Origin: Pictodentalium vernedei
Lineage: Eukaryota > Mollusca > Scaphopoda > Dentaliida > Dentaliidae
Assembly (NCBI GenBank): GCA_031216915.1
Contig: CM062292.1
Location: 208,155,262-208,219,261 of the forward strand
Direction: 5' to 3'
DNA: 64,000 nucleotides
This document shows, one piece after another, positions 1-10,722 of this stretch. Positions within the stretch are counted from its first letter, which is position 1. The number at the start of each line of letters is the position of its first letter. The position numbers and the translations under genes are program-made. The notes below the pieces were generated by a model. It saw only the letters and a list, made by a program, of their open reading frames with translations, did not search any database and was not told where the DNA came from.

Positions 1-455
1 AGGGAGACGACAGTGGCCCCAGTTATGTGCTCGGTTTACGATTCAAGTGTTATAGATTATCCTTATGAAGGGCCAAGTGAAGTGGAAAGTGACTCTTTTA
101 AGCATTTTGAGAGTAAAATCTATTTAAAACATCACCGATCTTGTATTTCGATACCATTTATCATATTCTCATTCGCAAAAATTACAAATATTGTTGTGAG
201 TCAAGTCAACCAATTCTACGTTGAGAGACAAATCCACACAGAATTGGGCCTCAGCTTGTTCTAGACATAATAGTAAACTATTCTACTTTCTGTGTGTAGG
301 CTGTTTTTTCTAGGTACATCCACTAAATGGACACAATTTCACCAAAATGACTGGTAACCCGCATGTAATTTTTCAATTTTCGACATTTCAGCTAGGTGCG
401 TCTCGCCGGACAGCTCACAATTTCCGTTTTAGCCAAGTGTCTGCTTATACCCTGT

Positions 456-702
456 GTAACTGGGGGAGTGCTAGAAGCCACTATCAGGGTTTCAAAAGAA
501 TGAGGGTACCACAGCAAAAGCCGACATTTTCCTTGTTCATCTTTCATATTCAGTTAACCGCAAATAATATTTTGTTTATATAGATTTGTTTTATAACAAA
601 TTATTGGAGAGTGCCCATAGGCACTCTCCAATAATTTGTAATAAACAGATTTTGAATAACAAATTCAGACCACCAAAAATAATCAAGCCCTCAACCAGTT
701 AA
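456..702. mobile_element. palindromic MITE family 3 (TTAA-flanked)
   Basis: The ends read TAACTGG-GGAGTGCT and the inverse CTCAACCAGTTAA. The core is the hairpin TTATTGGAGAGTGCC / GGCACTCTCCAATAA at about 600-640, the hallmark of this family in the window. Non-coding. Confidence 0.65.
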
Positions 703-1328
703 AATTGTGTTGAAAACAACAAAAGCACTTCCCTCTGAAAAGACTTCCCAGGTGGGTTAGAATTTGGGGGTGAAAATGGGTGAAATATTAAGTGCTCCTG
801 GAAGCCATCAGTTGTATGACAAAATTGAGGGAAATAACAGTCAACAAAGAACAAGATTGAGAGATAAATTTTTTGATAAATAAGGGCTTTCTGATTGTGT
901 GTTCTTACACACTCACACAAAGATGGAATCATTAATGTAAACAGAGAATATTTCTTTGAAAGAAAATTTTTTTCACCAGCTATCAAAAGATTTTGCCTGC
1001 AGTGAAGAAGATCTTTGAAGAATATTCTTCATGTAGCACTAAGCTAAAATTTAGGATTTGTTTTGAACAAACTTGAAGCCGACACCCCCTTCAACCTCTA
1101 AGGATGCTGTATACTAAATATCAAAAGATTTGTTTTTCCAAATATCAAAAGAGTCTGCCTGGACAGTCTGAAGAAGATCTTTGAAGAATTTTCCAAATTT
1201 TGGCTTCCCAGAAGGAGCTCAAATATGAACATGGGGAATTAATTTGAACAAATTTGAGCCTGACCAGCCCCCCCCCCCACCCTCCAGGATTCTGAATACC
1301 AAGTATGAAAAGATTCTGAATAAGATTT
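703..1328. other. anonymous AT-rich sequence
   Basis: About 620 bp with no supportable gene. Short phrases (CAAAAGATT, CTGAAGAAGATCTTTGAAGA) resemble the core repeats of the pearl-like element that starts at 1842, so this may be a decayed fragment of the same family. Confidence 0.35.
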
Positions 1329-1559
1329 TTAACCCTTTACCTGACATGAAAAGCAGACAAGACTTGCAAACAAAATTAATTTTTTTCATTTTTTGTCTCA
1401 AAAACATAGGTTATGACCCCTCATTGGAATGAGCTTGATGAGCTCATTCCAAAGAGGGGTCATAACCTATGTTTTTAAGACAAAAAATGAAAAAATTAAT
1501 TGGCGATTTTTGTGAATAGCACTGGCTGGTTTTCACCGTTATGTTGGGTAAAGGGTTAA
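1329..1559. mobile_element. palindromic MITE family 1 (piggyBac-like)
   Basis: Starts TTAACCCTTTACCTGACATG and ends TTGGGTAAAGGGTTAA. The centre is a near-perfect stem, AACATAGGTTATGACCCC to its complement, meeting at a GAGC/GCTC core. The TTAA at both ends fits a piggyBac-type target duplication. Confidence 0.85.
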
Positions 1560-1841
1560 TGAATGTTCCTTATACTGTACTTAGTTAAAATTCAGGCTCC
1601 CATAAATTTGTTTGCATGTGCCAAAAATATATTACAGATATGCCTGTATATGCAGACATTATGCATTCAGCTTTTCAAATGTATTGTGTAGTCATGTAGT
1701 GTATCTCCTAAAAAAGAGTGGTTGGGTATATGTCACTTGCACCACCCCCCCCCCCCCCCCCTGCACCTCCTTCCACTACTGCTAATGACAATCACACATA
1801 TGTAAATGTGGTTCTTGTTGAAACAGTCAAACTCTAAGGTA

Positions 1842-3857
1842 ACAAGAGGCCCCACGGGGCCTGAAGTGCTCATCTTGTACAGAACACAATTTAAACTGAG
1901 TCCAAGAATGAGTCTACATTAAGCAAGCCATCTCCATAGGCTACACTGTCAATCCTTGAGTCCCTCAGGAGTGACAAAAATAATCCGGGCATCATGCCTT
2001 TTCTTCAGTTGATCATAAGTAAAATGTAGAGCTCCCCTATGAAGCCCCTTGATATAACCTATGTGGATTAATCTTAGTACCTCTAGAGGGTACTGAATAC
2101 AAAATTTTTAATTCTTCAGCAAAATGGCCAATTCCGGCTCTCATAGAGAGCCCAAATATTAACCCAGGCTCTTGATTTGAACATAGTTAAATCTGACTTC
2201 CCTAGAGATGTTGTGTACCGAATATGAAAGCATTCTGACTGTTGGATCTGAAGAGGAGAAATTGTAAAGAAATGTCTTCGAACAGCACTAAGTTCAAATT
2301 TGGGCTACCATAGCGAGCCCAAATATTGTTGACCTATGGATCCGATTTGAACAAACTTGAATCTGACCCCCCTAGAGATGTTGTATACCAAATGTGAAAG
2401 CATTCTGACAAGTGAATCTGAAGAAGAATTTTGAAGAAATTCCTTCATATTGCACTAAGTAAAAATTTGGCTACCATAGTTAAATTTCATGTTCCCATAT
2501 GGAGCCCAAATATTAACCTAGGCACTCGAATTGAACAACCTGGAATCTGACCCCCCTAGAGATGTTGTATACCAAATATAAAAGCATTCCGACTGGTGGA
2601 TTTGAAGAAGAAGATTTTTAAAGAAATTTTCTCATATTGCACTAAGTAAAAATTTGGGCTACCATAGTGAGCCCAAATATATACCTAGGGATCTGATTTG
2701 AACAAACTTGAATCTGACCCCCATAGAGATGTTGCATACCAAATATCAAAGCATTCTGACTGATGGATCTGAAGAAGAAGATTTTTTTAAATTACCCTCC
2801 ATATTGAACAAAGATAAAATTTGGGCTTCCGTAGGAAGCCCAAATATTAACCTAGGGACTTGGTTTGAACAATCTAGAATCTGACCCTCATAATAATGAT
2901 GTATACCAAATATTAAAAGATTCTGACTGGTGGTTCTGAAGAAGAAGATTTTTAAAGAATATTCCCCATATTACCCTATGTTAAAACTTCGGGCTCCTGT
3001 AGAGAGCCCAAATATGAACCAATGAGCTTTATTTCAACAAACTTTTATCTGCCCCCCCCCCCCCCCCCCCCCCCCCTATGAATGCTGTATACCAAATATC
3101 AAAAGATTCTGATGATTGGTTCTGGAGAAAAGATTTTTTTAAATTTTTGCAAATATGCTGACTCAGCATTTTTTCGATGCCCATTACAGAACACCTTAAC
3201 ATAACCGATGGCAATTTTTTTTTACCATTCAATTCTACTAGTCATAAGGATACTTCATACCAAATAAAAGCTCTCTGTTCTGTGGGGTTTGGGAAATATG
3301 GGTGTTTGAAAATATTTCTATTTTTAGCTCCCAGGGTTCCCATGGGGATGCGGGAATTTTTTTTTTTGCATGGGTCAAGTACTTATGACCCAATACTACC
3401 ACAAACCAAATTTGGTTCATACCGGACTATCGGTTCAGAAAATAGAAATTTTGGGTGGGGCCAAAAATCTTACCCCTCCTATTACAAAGCCAAATATTAC
3501 TTCACGAACTTTGTTTGAACAAACTTGACTCTACACCTCATATGGAAGCTCCATAGCAAATATCAAGTCATTGTACACACTGGTTCTTGAGAAGAAGATT
3601 TTAAAAATATTTTGGAGCATTTTCCCCCACTCCCTCCCTATGGGGCTGGGCATGCTGAGTTGAACAAAAATGAAATGCCCCTTTGGGACCATCACTCACA
3701 TAAACTTTCACTTGAATTGGCCCAGTGGCTTTGGCGGAGAAGACCAAAACATGGTGTTGACGGACGACGGACGACGGACGACAGATGACGGACGACGGAC
3801 GACGGACGGGAAGCGATGAGATTAGCTCAGCTTGACTTTGTCAAGATGAGCTAAAAA
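1842..3857 (+). mobile_element. pearl-like (Helentron/HINE-type) element A, copy 1
   Basis: About 2.0 kb, non-coding. The 5' end is ACAAGAGGCCCCACGGGGCC, containing a GGCCCC/GGGGCC palindrome, followed by GCTCATCTTG. The body is an array of roughly 160-180 bp units, each with AATCTGACCCCC, TTGTATACCAAATAT, CTGAAGAAGAAGATTTT and GAGCCCAAATAT. Near the 3' end is a GACGGAC microsatellite (about 3755-3808), then the hairpin AGCTCAGCTTGAC / GTCAAGATGAGCT and a final AAAAA. A near-identical copy lies at 7555-9524. This copy has a C25 tract at 3052-3076 where the other has C6. Confidence 0.8.
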
Positions 3858-4084
3858 TGAGTGAACACCAATTATATCTGATAATTTATTACATCAGTAT
3901 TCCAAATTGATAAAAAATAAATGCCAAATTCTCTAACAGTGTGTTATCCACTATTAACCTTTTTACAGACAAAATTCTCAGATGAAAATACAAGAGAAAC
4001 CTCTTAATATTTTATTCATTGTTGTTTATCCATATTTACCTAACGAATCAGCCACATCCACCAACATATAATATGCAAACATAT

Positions 4085-4545
4085 TATTTTTCGTTCATTC
4101 ATAACTCTTTTTGAACTCTCGAACTCCAGAGCTGTACAACTAAAAGTTACAAAAGTAAATAAGCGTTACTTCCCTTTAACCATATAGGAATACTGAAAAC
4201 TCAAATACATGTACACCACATCTGATTCAGTAAATATTCTACCTGAGTCTGTGAATATAGTTCCAGATAAGAGTAATGATAAGGTGACCAAATCTGATGT
4301 CACAGCGTCTGGTAGCTTAGGGGTCAGGAGATCAGGGAGGCAAATCAAATATAATAAGAAGCCTGACTTTGCATATTTTTTAGTAGGGGGAGGATGTGGT
4401 GTACAAGTATTTGAGTTTTGAGTATTCCTATATGGTTAAAGGAAAGTAACTCTTACTTTTGTAACTTTTGGTTGTCCAGCTCTGGGGTTCAAGAGTCCAA
4501 GAAGAGTTGTGAATGAATGAAACACATGTATCAATGAAAAAACAA
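4085..4545. mobile_element. Ty3/gypsy retrotransposon remnant between inverted LTR pieces
   Basis: On the plus strand 4213-4392 stays open and ends in GVRRSGRQIKYNKKPDFAY, the basic tail typical of the C-terminus of gypsy pol polyproteins. Next come a purine tract (GGGGGAGGA) and an LTR start (TGTGGTGTAC) at about 4393. The same LTR stretch (about 128 bp, roughly 90% alike) occurs in reverse complement at about 4085-4217, ending TGTACACCACA. Normal LTRs are direct repeats, so this head-to-head arrangement is rearranged. Only a fragment of about 60 pol codons is left, and nothing here could be active. Confidence 0.7.
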
Positions 4546-4728
4546 ATATATGTTATAAGTACCTCTTAGTGATCTTCTGATTCAACAAATATAATAATAA
4601 TAGCACCTTGGCCACCCGCTGATTTGTTGCAGTTCTCAGATGAGAAAGCCTTGATTAACCATGTGCTCCCAAAATGCCTCCCTATCACCTACATTTTTAT
4701 ACCACTTAGCTGATGATATTCTGTTAAA

Positions 4729-4958
4729 TTAACATTGTACCTAATACAACAATCAGATGACACTTGCAATAAATTTCTTGTTCAACTGGAATTTTTTTGC
4801 TTCAAAAACATAGCTTATAACTCCACACTTGGAACAAGCTTAGCTCGTTTCAAGTGAGGGATCATCAGCTATGTTTTTGAGATAAAAATTGAAAAAATAA
4901 TACAATTTGAAAGGAGATATTTGGTTGGATATGGCCGTTATATTTGGTGAATGGTTAA
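4729..4958. mobile_element. palindromic MITE family 1, degenerate copy
   Basis: TTAA at both ends. The stem AACATAGCTTATAACTCC / GGGATCATCAGCTATGTT is recognisable but has several mismatches, so this is an older copy. Confidence 0.65.
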
Positions 4959-5423
4959 ACAATGCTAGGAAGCTTTCATAAGCACTTTCCAACAGAAAGC
5001 AAGACAAAAACACTTCATCAGTGAGGACAAATGTTCTCAAACCTTCAAATGTTACTCTCAGAAGATTACTGAACTAAAACATTACAGGAAAATCCTAGAG
5101 CAGGTTTTTGTGTTTACTGCTGAGTGGATAAGGTCAACGTTGATGGTGAAAATTGAGTTGAAATCCTACAACCCTAATTTATTGAGTTATTATCTGTACA
5201 GTTATCACATTAAACCATCAGTCCCATACAGCTACAAACTGCCCCTTTTAAATTGCTCTGAAAAAGTTGTCCCAAGTGTGTTCTTCCTTGAGAACTCAAC
5301 TGGTAGGATGCCTTTATCTTGACTATGTTTCAACATCATTTTACTAGCTGCCTGTACAGGCTGCTAACAATGTAGAAACACTGTTAACTCATCTGCAGCT
5401 GTGTAATGTATATACAGTAGTTA

Positions 5424-5675
5424 TTAACCCTTTACCCAACGTAACGGTCCAAACCGGCCAGCGCTATTCACAAAAATTGCCAATTAATTTTCATTATTTT
5501 TTTATTTTTTGCCTCAAAAACATAGGTTATGTCCCCTCACTGGAACGAGCTCATTGAGCTCATTCCATTGAGGGGTTATAACCTATGTTTTTGAGACAAA
5601 AATGAAAAAAAAATTACTTATTCAAGAATTGTTTTTGTAAGTGTTGCCTGCTTTTCATGTTAGATAAAGGGTTAA
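5424..5675. mobile_element. palindromic MITE family 1
   Basis: Well preserved: TTAACCCTTTACCCAACGTA on the left, GTTAGATAAAGGGTTAA on the right, with the central stem meeting at GAGCTCATTGAGCTC. Confidence 0.85.
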
Positions 5676-6200
5676 CAAACAATTATTCTCAGAACTTAAG
5701 GGTTAAACAAGAGGCAACTCATGCAGAAAAAGCAACCTGAATTCATAATTCTAGCATAATTATGAAGAGTAGATTAACATTAAAAACACTCACAGCGTGG
5801 TGATTAGACTGGTGAATAAATCATATTTGGTAAAGAACAGAAAAAAAGCAAAATTTCAGCCGATGGACCTCAAGACTGTATCTGGTGGTCTGTTGGTATA
5901 AATCTTACTTGTTCTTCCTAAGCATATTCAGAGAATTTGATCTTTATTCATCAGGAGTATAGGCTACTGATTTGAAGTCCATTTCTGAGACTCTTAAAAC
6001 TGACTAGGTGTTACTATCAACCCATCCAATAGTTCGAGATACTACTAGCAAATCTAATATGTTTTGAAAGCCCAATACATGACCTTTGTAAAATTATTTA
6101 TTAATCACTATTGGTCACATTACCATGCTACTGTCATCACTACTGTTGAATTAAAGGCACTTAAGGCAGATAACAACAAGTGAGGGGATTTTTACAGGCT
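5676..6200. other. anonymous intergenic sequence
   Basis: About 520 bp. I see no coding frame, hairpin or repeat family member here. Confidence 0.4.
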
Positions 6201-6452
6201 TTAACCCTTTACCCAACGTAACAGCCAAAAACCGGCCAGCACTATTCACAATATTCACCATTCAATTTTTATTACTTTTTCATTTTTTGTCACAAAAACA
6301 TAGCTTATTACCCATCATTGGAACGGGCTCAATGAGCTCATTCCAATGAGAGGTCATAAGCTATGTTTTTGATGCAAAAAATAAAAAAAATGAGTGCTTC
6401 AAGAATTTCATTTGCAAGTGTCGTCTGCTTTTCATGTTAGGTAAAGGGTTAA
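6201..6452. mobile_element. palindromic MITE family 1
   Basis: TTAACCCTTTACCCAACGTA to GTTAGGTAAAGGGTTAA. The central stem has a GAGCTCAATGAGCTC-like core. Confidence 0.85.
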
Positions 6453-6789
6453 CTCTGCAAGCGTTTTTATGGTAATGCACTCTCCACATACTTTACTTAT
6501 AACACTACCCTACGGTTCACCAATAATAGATAAAAACTGAACAAAATTGTGGCACTATAATTTACCGTAAATAAGATGACTGTTCCAATACCCTGATGAT
6601 TATTAAAATGATAAGTATGTTTGCCTTAGCTTATGAAATGCTTCTATGTATAGGCTCTTTGAAAGGGTTCTGTCAGCTCTTTCGACAGTGTGTCACAAAC
6701 AGTGTGCAGGGAGTTGATATTCATTAAAAAATTCTGTTTAAGTGGTGAGGTTGATGTGATATGTCCAAAATATCATTATTGGAGCTTAT

Positions 6790-6860
6790 GATATGTATTT
6801 GTTTATTTATTGAGGTTTAAGGTCACTTCACTTTAAGCATATATGGCAATAACATGACCA
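6790..6860 (-). mobile_element. SINE tail fragment
   Basis: TTTATTTATTGAGGTTTAAG followed by GTCACTTC matches, on the minus strand, the 3' tail of the tRNA-derived SINE at 19170 (GTGACCTTAAACACCAATAA). The tRNA head is absent. Confidence 0.5.
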
Positions 6861-7030
6861 CAAAACACATGTTAAAATCAAGTTTAGCTAATCATTTATA
6901 TTCATGCTGCACATTTTAGAGGATTTGCAGCCCTGACATTGTTAAGTGTATCCTTTTACACCCATGAAGAACAACTTTTGTTTACCCTTGTAGGAACACC
7001 CAGAAGTGATGCTGTGTATGATTATTGTCT

Positions 7031-7525
7031 TTAAGTCCTTGCATGCTGTTGGCGGATATTCCTGCCCGAGCCAGAATATCTTGTGCGACTAAAATACGAA
7101 TAATTTGGGCACTTTTAACTAAATTTCCCCCTGTAAATTGTATCAACATTTTGATCAGTGATTTCTTGAAGTAAATTGTATTCAATTTTCCATCAAGTCT
7201 AGTCATGGCTCCTTCACAGCAACCATGACTAGATTTGAAGGAAAGTACTTTTAACCCTTTACCTAACATGAAAAGCAGACGACACTTGCAAAAAAAATTC
7301 TTGAATAACTATTTTTTTTCATTTTTTGTCTCAAAAACATAGGTTATGACCCCTCGTTGGAATGAGCTCGACGAGCTCGTTCCAACGAGGGGTCATAACC
7401 TATGGTTTTGAGACAAAAAATGAAAATATTTTGAAAATTAATATGCGATTTTTTAGAATAGCGCTGGCCGGTTTTGGCCGTTACGTTGGGTAAAGGGTTA
7501 AAATACTCAGAGGGTTAAGAGTTAA
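7031..7525. mobile_element. palindromic MITE family 5, carrying a nested family-1 MITE
   Basis: The left end is TTAAGTCCTTGCATGCTGTT, then CGGATATTCCTGCC; the right end is CTCAGAGGGTTAAGAGTTAA. The core hairpin TCTAGTCATGGCT / AACCATGACTAGA is at about 7197-7233. A complete family-1 MITE (7251-7501) interrupts it at a TTAA. The split family-5 sequence (AAAGTACTT | AAATACTCAG) rejoins naturally through one TTAA. Confidence 0.75.
7251..7501. mobile_element. palindromic MITE family 1, nested in family 5
   Basis: TTAACCCTTTACCTAACATG to TTACGTTGGGTAAAGGGTTAA-type ends. The 60-bp central stem is nearly perfect. It splits the surrounding family-5 element at TTAA, which gives the target site directly. 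Confidence 0.88.
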
Positions 7526-9720
7526 TGGTCATATCCATCTAGAGCTATTCACAAACAAGAGGCCCCACAGGGCCTGAAGCGCTCATCTTGTACAGAACAC
7601 AATTTGAACAGAGTCCAAGAATGAGTCTACATTAAGCAAGCCATCTCCATAGGCTACACTGTCAATCCTTGAGTCCCTCAGGAGTGACAAAAATAATCTG
7701 GGCATCATGCCTTTTCTTCAGTTGATCATAAGAAAAATGTAGAGCTCCCCTATCAAGCCCCTTGATACAACCTATGTGGATTAATCTTAGTACCTCTAGA
7801 TGGTACTGAATACAAAATTTTTAATTCTTCAGCAAAATGGCCAATTCCGGCTCCCATAGAGAGCCCAAATATTAACCCAGGCTCTTGATTTGAACACAGT
7901 TAAATCTGACTTCCCTAGAGATGTTGTGTACCGAATATGAAAGCATTCTGACTGTTGGATCTGAAGAAGAGAAATTGTAAAGAAATTTCTTCGAATTGCA
8001 CTAAGTTCAAATTTGGGCTACCATAGCGAGCCCAAATATTGACCTATGGATCCAATTTGAACAAACTTGAATCTGACCCCCCTGGAGATGTTGTATACCA
8101 AATGTGAAAGCATTCTGACAAGTGAATCTGAAGAAGAAGATTTTTGAAGAAATTCCCTCATATTGTACTAAGTTAAATTTCATGTTCCCATATGGAGCCC
8201 AAATATTAACCTAGGCACTGAATTGAACAACCTGGAATCTGACCCTCCTAGAGATGTTGTATACCAAATATAAAAGCATTCCAACTGGTGGATCTGAAGA
8301 AGAAGATTTTTAAAGAAATTTTCTCATAGTGCACTAAGTAAAAATTTGGGCTACCATAGTGAGCCCAAATATATACCTAGGAATTTGATTTGAACAAACT
8401 TGAATCTGACCCCCATAGAGATGTTGCATACCAAATATCAAAGCATTCTGACTGATGGATCTGAAGAAGAAGATTTTTTTAAATTACCCTCCATATTGAA
8501 CAAAGATAAAATTTGGGCTTCCGTAGGAAGCCCAAATATTAACCTAGGGACTTGGTTTGAACAATCTAGAATCTGACCCTCATAACAATGATGTATACCA
8601 AATATTAAAAGATTCTGACTGGTGGTTCTGAAGAAGAAGATTTTTAAAGAATATTCCCCATATTACCCTATGTTAAAACTTCGGGCTCCTGTAGAGAGCC
8701 CAAATATGAACCAATGAGCTTTATTTCTACTAACTTTTATCTGACCCCCCTATGAATGCTGTATACCAAATATCAAAAGATTCTGATGATTGGTTCTGGA
8801 GAAAAGATTTTTTTTTAATTTTTGCAAATATGCTGACTCAGCATTTTTTCGATGCCCATTACAGAACACCCTAACATAACCGATGGCAATTTTTTTTTAC
8901 CATTCAATTCTACTGGTCGTAAGGATACTTCATACCAAATAAAAGCTCTCTGTTCCGTGGGGTTTGGGAAATATGGGCGTTTGAAAATATTTCTATTTTA
9001 AGCTCCCAGGGTTCCCATGGGGATGCGGGAATTTTTTTTTTGCATGGGTCAAGTACTTATGACCCAATACTACCATAAACCAAATTTGGTTCATACCAGA
9101 CCATCGGTTCAGAAAATAGAAATTTTGGGCGGGGCCAAAAATCTTACCCCTTCTATTACAAAGCCAAATATTACTTTACGAACTTCGTTTGAACAAACTT
9201 GATTCTACACCTCATATGGAAGCTCCATAGCAAATATCAAGTCATTGTACACACTGGTTCTTGAGAAGAAGATTTTTAAAATATTTTGGAGCATTTTCCC
9301 CCACTCCCTCCCTATGGGGCTGGGCATGCTGAGTTGAACAAAAATGAAATGCCCCTTTGGGACCATCACTCACACAAACTTTCACTTGAATTGGCTCAGT
9401 GGCTTTGGAGGAGAAGACCAAAACATGGTGTTGACGGACGACGGACGACGGACGACAGACGACGGACGACGGACGGGAAGCGATTAGATTAGCTCAGCTT
9501 GACTTTGTCAAGATGAGCTAAAAAACACCAATTAAATTTATTATTTTTTAAATTTTTGTCTTCAAAACATAGCTTTTGATCCCTCATTGGAATGAGCTCA
9601 TAGAGCTCGTTCCAAAGAGGGTTCACAAGTTATGTTTTTAGGCAAAAGACGAAAATATTAAGTTATTCAAGAAATCTTTTTGCAAGTGTTCCAACCAGTC
9701 ATGTTAGATAAAGGGTTTAA
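7522..9720. mobile_element. palindromic MITE family 1, split by pearl-like element A
   Basis: The left piece (7522-7554, GGTCATATCC to GCTATTCACAA) and right piece (9525-9720, CACCAATTAAATTT to TTAGATAAAGGGTTTAA) together make one family-1 MITE. The first dozen or so bases of the left end are missing. Element A copy 2 sits in the A-run that follows GCTATTCAC. Confidence 0.7.
7555..9524 (+). mobile_element. pearl-like (Helentron/HINE-type) element A, copy 2
   Basis: About 1.97 kb and nearly identical to the copy at 1842-3857: the same 5' palindrome (GGCCCCACAGGGCC), the same unit order, the same GACGGAC microsatellite (about 9434-9477) and the same 3' hairpin before GAGCTAAAAA. The high similarity implies recent movement or duplication. 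It is inserted in a family-1 MITE. Confidence 0.8.
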
Positions 9721-9776
9721 CAAGTTCTGTTTCAATGCCATAAGAGAACTCAGTAACTAACATCTGGTGTCAGTCC

Positions 9777-10011
9777 TTAACACTTTACCCAATCCACATG
9801 ATATCAGTATTTACAATTTTTTTCAAACTTTCCAAACATTTAAACAAAAGTACATTGTGTGACCCCTCTTTGGAACGAGTTCAGTGACCTCATTCCAATG
9901 AAGGGGTCACATGCTATGGTTTGGTTGAATTTTATTGAAAAAATAATATTTTTCATCTCAATTTGTAAAGTCACAGAGCAAATGCAGCCGATTTGTTAGG
10001 TAAAGGGTTAA
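9777..10011. mobile_element. palindromic MITE family 2 (piggyBac-like)
   Basis: TTAACACTTTACCCAATCCA and CACGATATC-like left arm; TTTGTTAGGTAAAGGGTTAA right end. The central stem carries GTGACCCCTC / GAGGGGTCAC. The family differs from family 1 in its arms but shares the terminal CCCTTTACC. Confidence 0.8.
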
Positions 10012-10097
10012 AGTGAGCAGGATAATTATAAACAATCAGCTAAAATTGATTTTAAACTTGTGTTGTCCCAAAAAAGGTGAAGATGTTGAAAATGACC

Positions 10098-10347
10098 TTA
10101 ATTGGTGGAGTGCTAAATTTTTTTTTGGCCATCAAATCTTGTACACATGTCTTTGCCTTATTACAATTTATTGGAGAGTGCCTATGGGCACTCTCCAATA
10201 TATTGTAACAAAGCAAACCCTTACAGACTAAATAATATCACTTCAAAGATAATACAAAGCACATCCACTGAATATGAACCTTCAAGTTGTGGCACCTGCA
10301 CTTCAGAATAAAGCCCAAATATGAGCTTCCAGCACTCTACCAGTTAA
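10098..10347. mobile_element. palindromic MITE family 3
   Basis: Left end TTAATTGGTGGAGTGCT, right end AGCACTCTACCAGTTAA. Central hairpin CAATTTATTGGAGAGTGCC / GGCACTCTCCAATATATTG at about 10146-10206. Confidence 0.8.
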
Positions 10348-10539
10348 ACATCAATAAACAAACACCATGGCTTGAACTAAAAGTCAAAATGCTGGAAAAG
10401 TTAAAAATATATTCTGATATTTAAACTCTTCTAAATTACTTCTCATTGCAATTTCAATTTAATTTGTGAGAGTTCTCAAAAAAATGATACAAAAATACCA
10501 AGTAATTTACCATAATTCTGGAAATCTCTTGTTATTAAA

Positions 10540-10722
10540 ATGAGTAAAATGTGAGGATATTTAACCAAATTCTCCCTGTATATTTCATAGACTTTTAACC
10601 AATGATTTCTTGAGTCAAATTTTTGAGAATTTTTTATCAAATATAGTCATGGATGCTTTACAGCAGCCATGACTAGATTTGATAAAAAATATTTAAAAAT
10701 TGCTTAGCAGGTAAAGAGTTAA
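10540..10722. mobile_element. palindromic MITE family 5, partial
   Basis: Contains AACCAATGATTTCTTGAG, the hairpin TAGTCATGG / CCATGACTAG and the right end TTAGCAGGTAAAGAGTTAA. The left end is not clear. Confidence 0.6.

Noticed and set aside
1..264. Open plus-strand frame reading APVMCSVYDSSVIDYPYEGP and an acidic stretch from the window edge
   Set aside because: Only about 45 residues look protein-like and the donor candidates are weak; no second exon or family match was found. It could be the edge of a neighbouring gene but cannot be supported.
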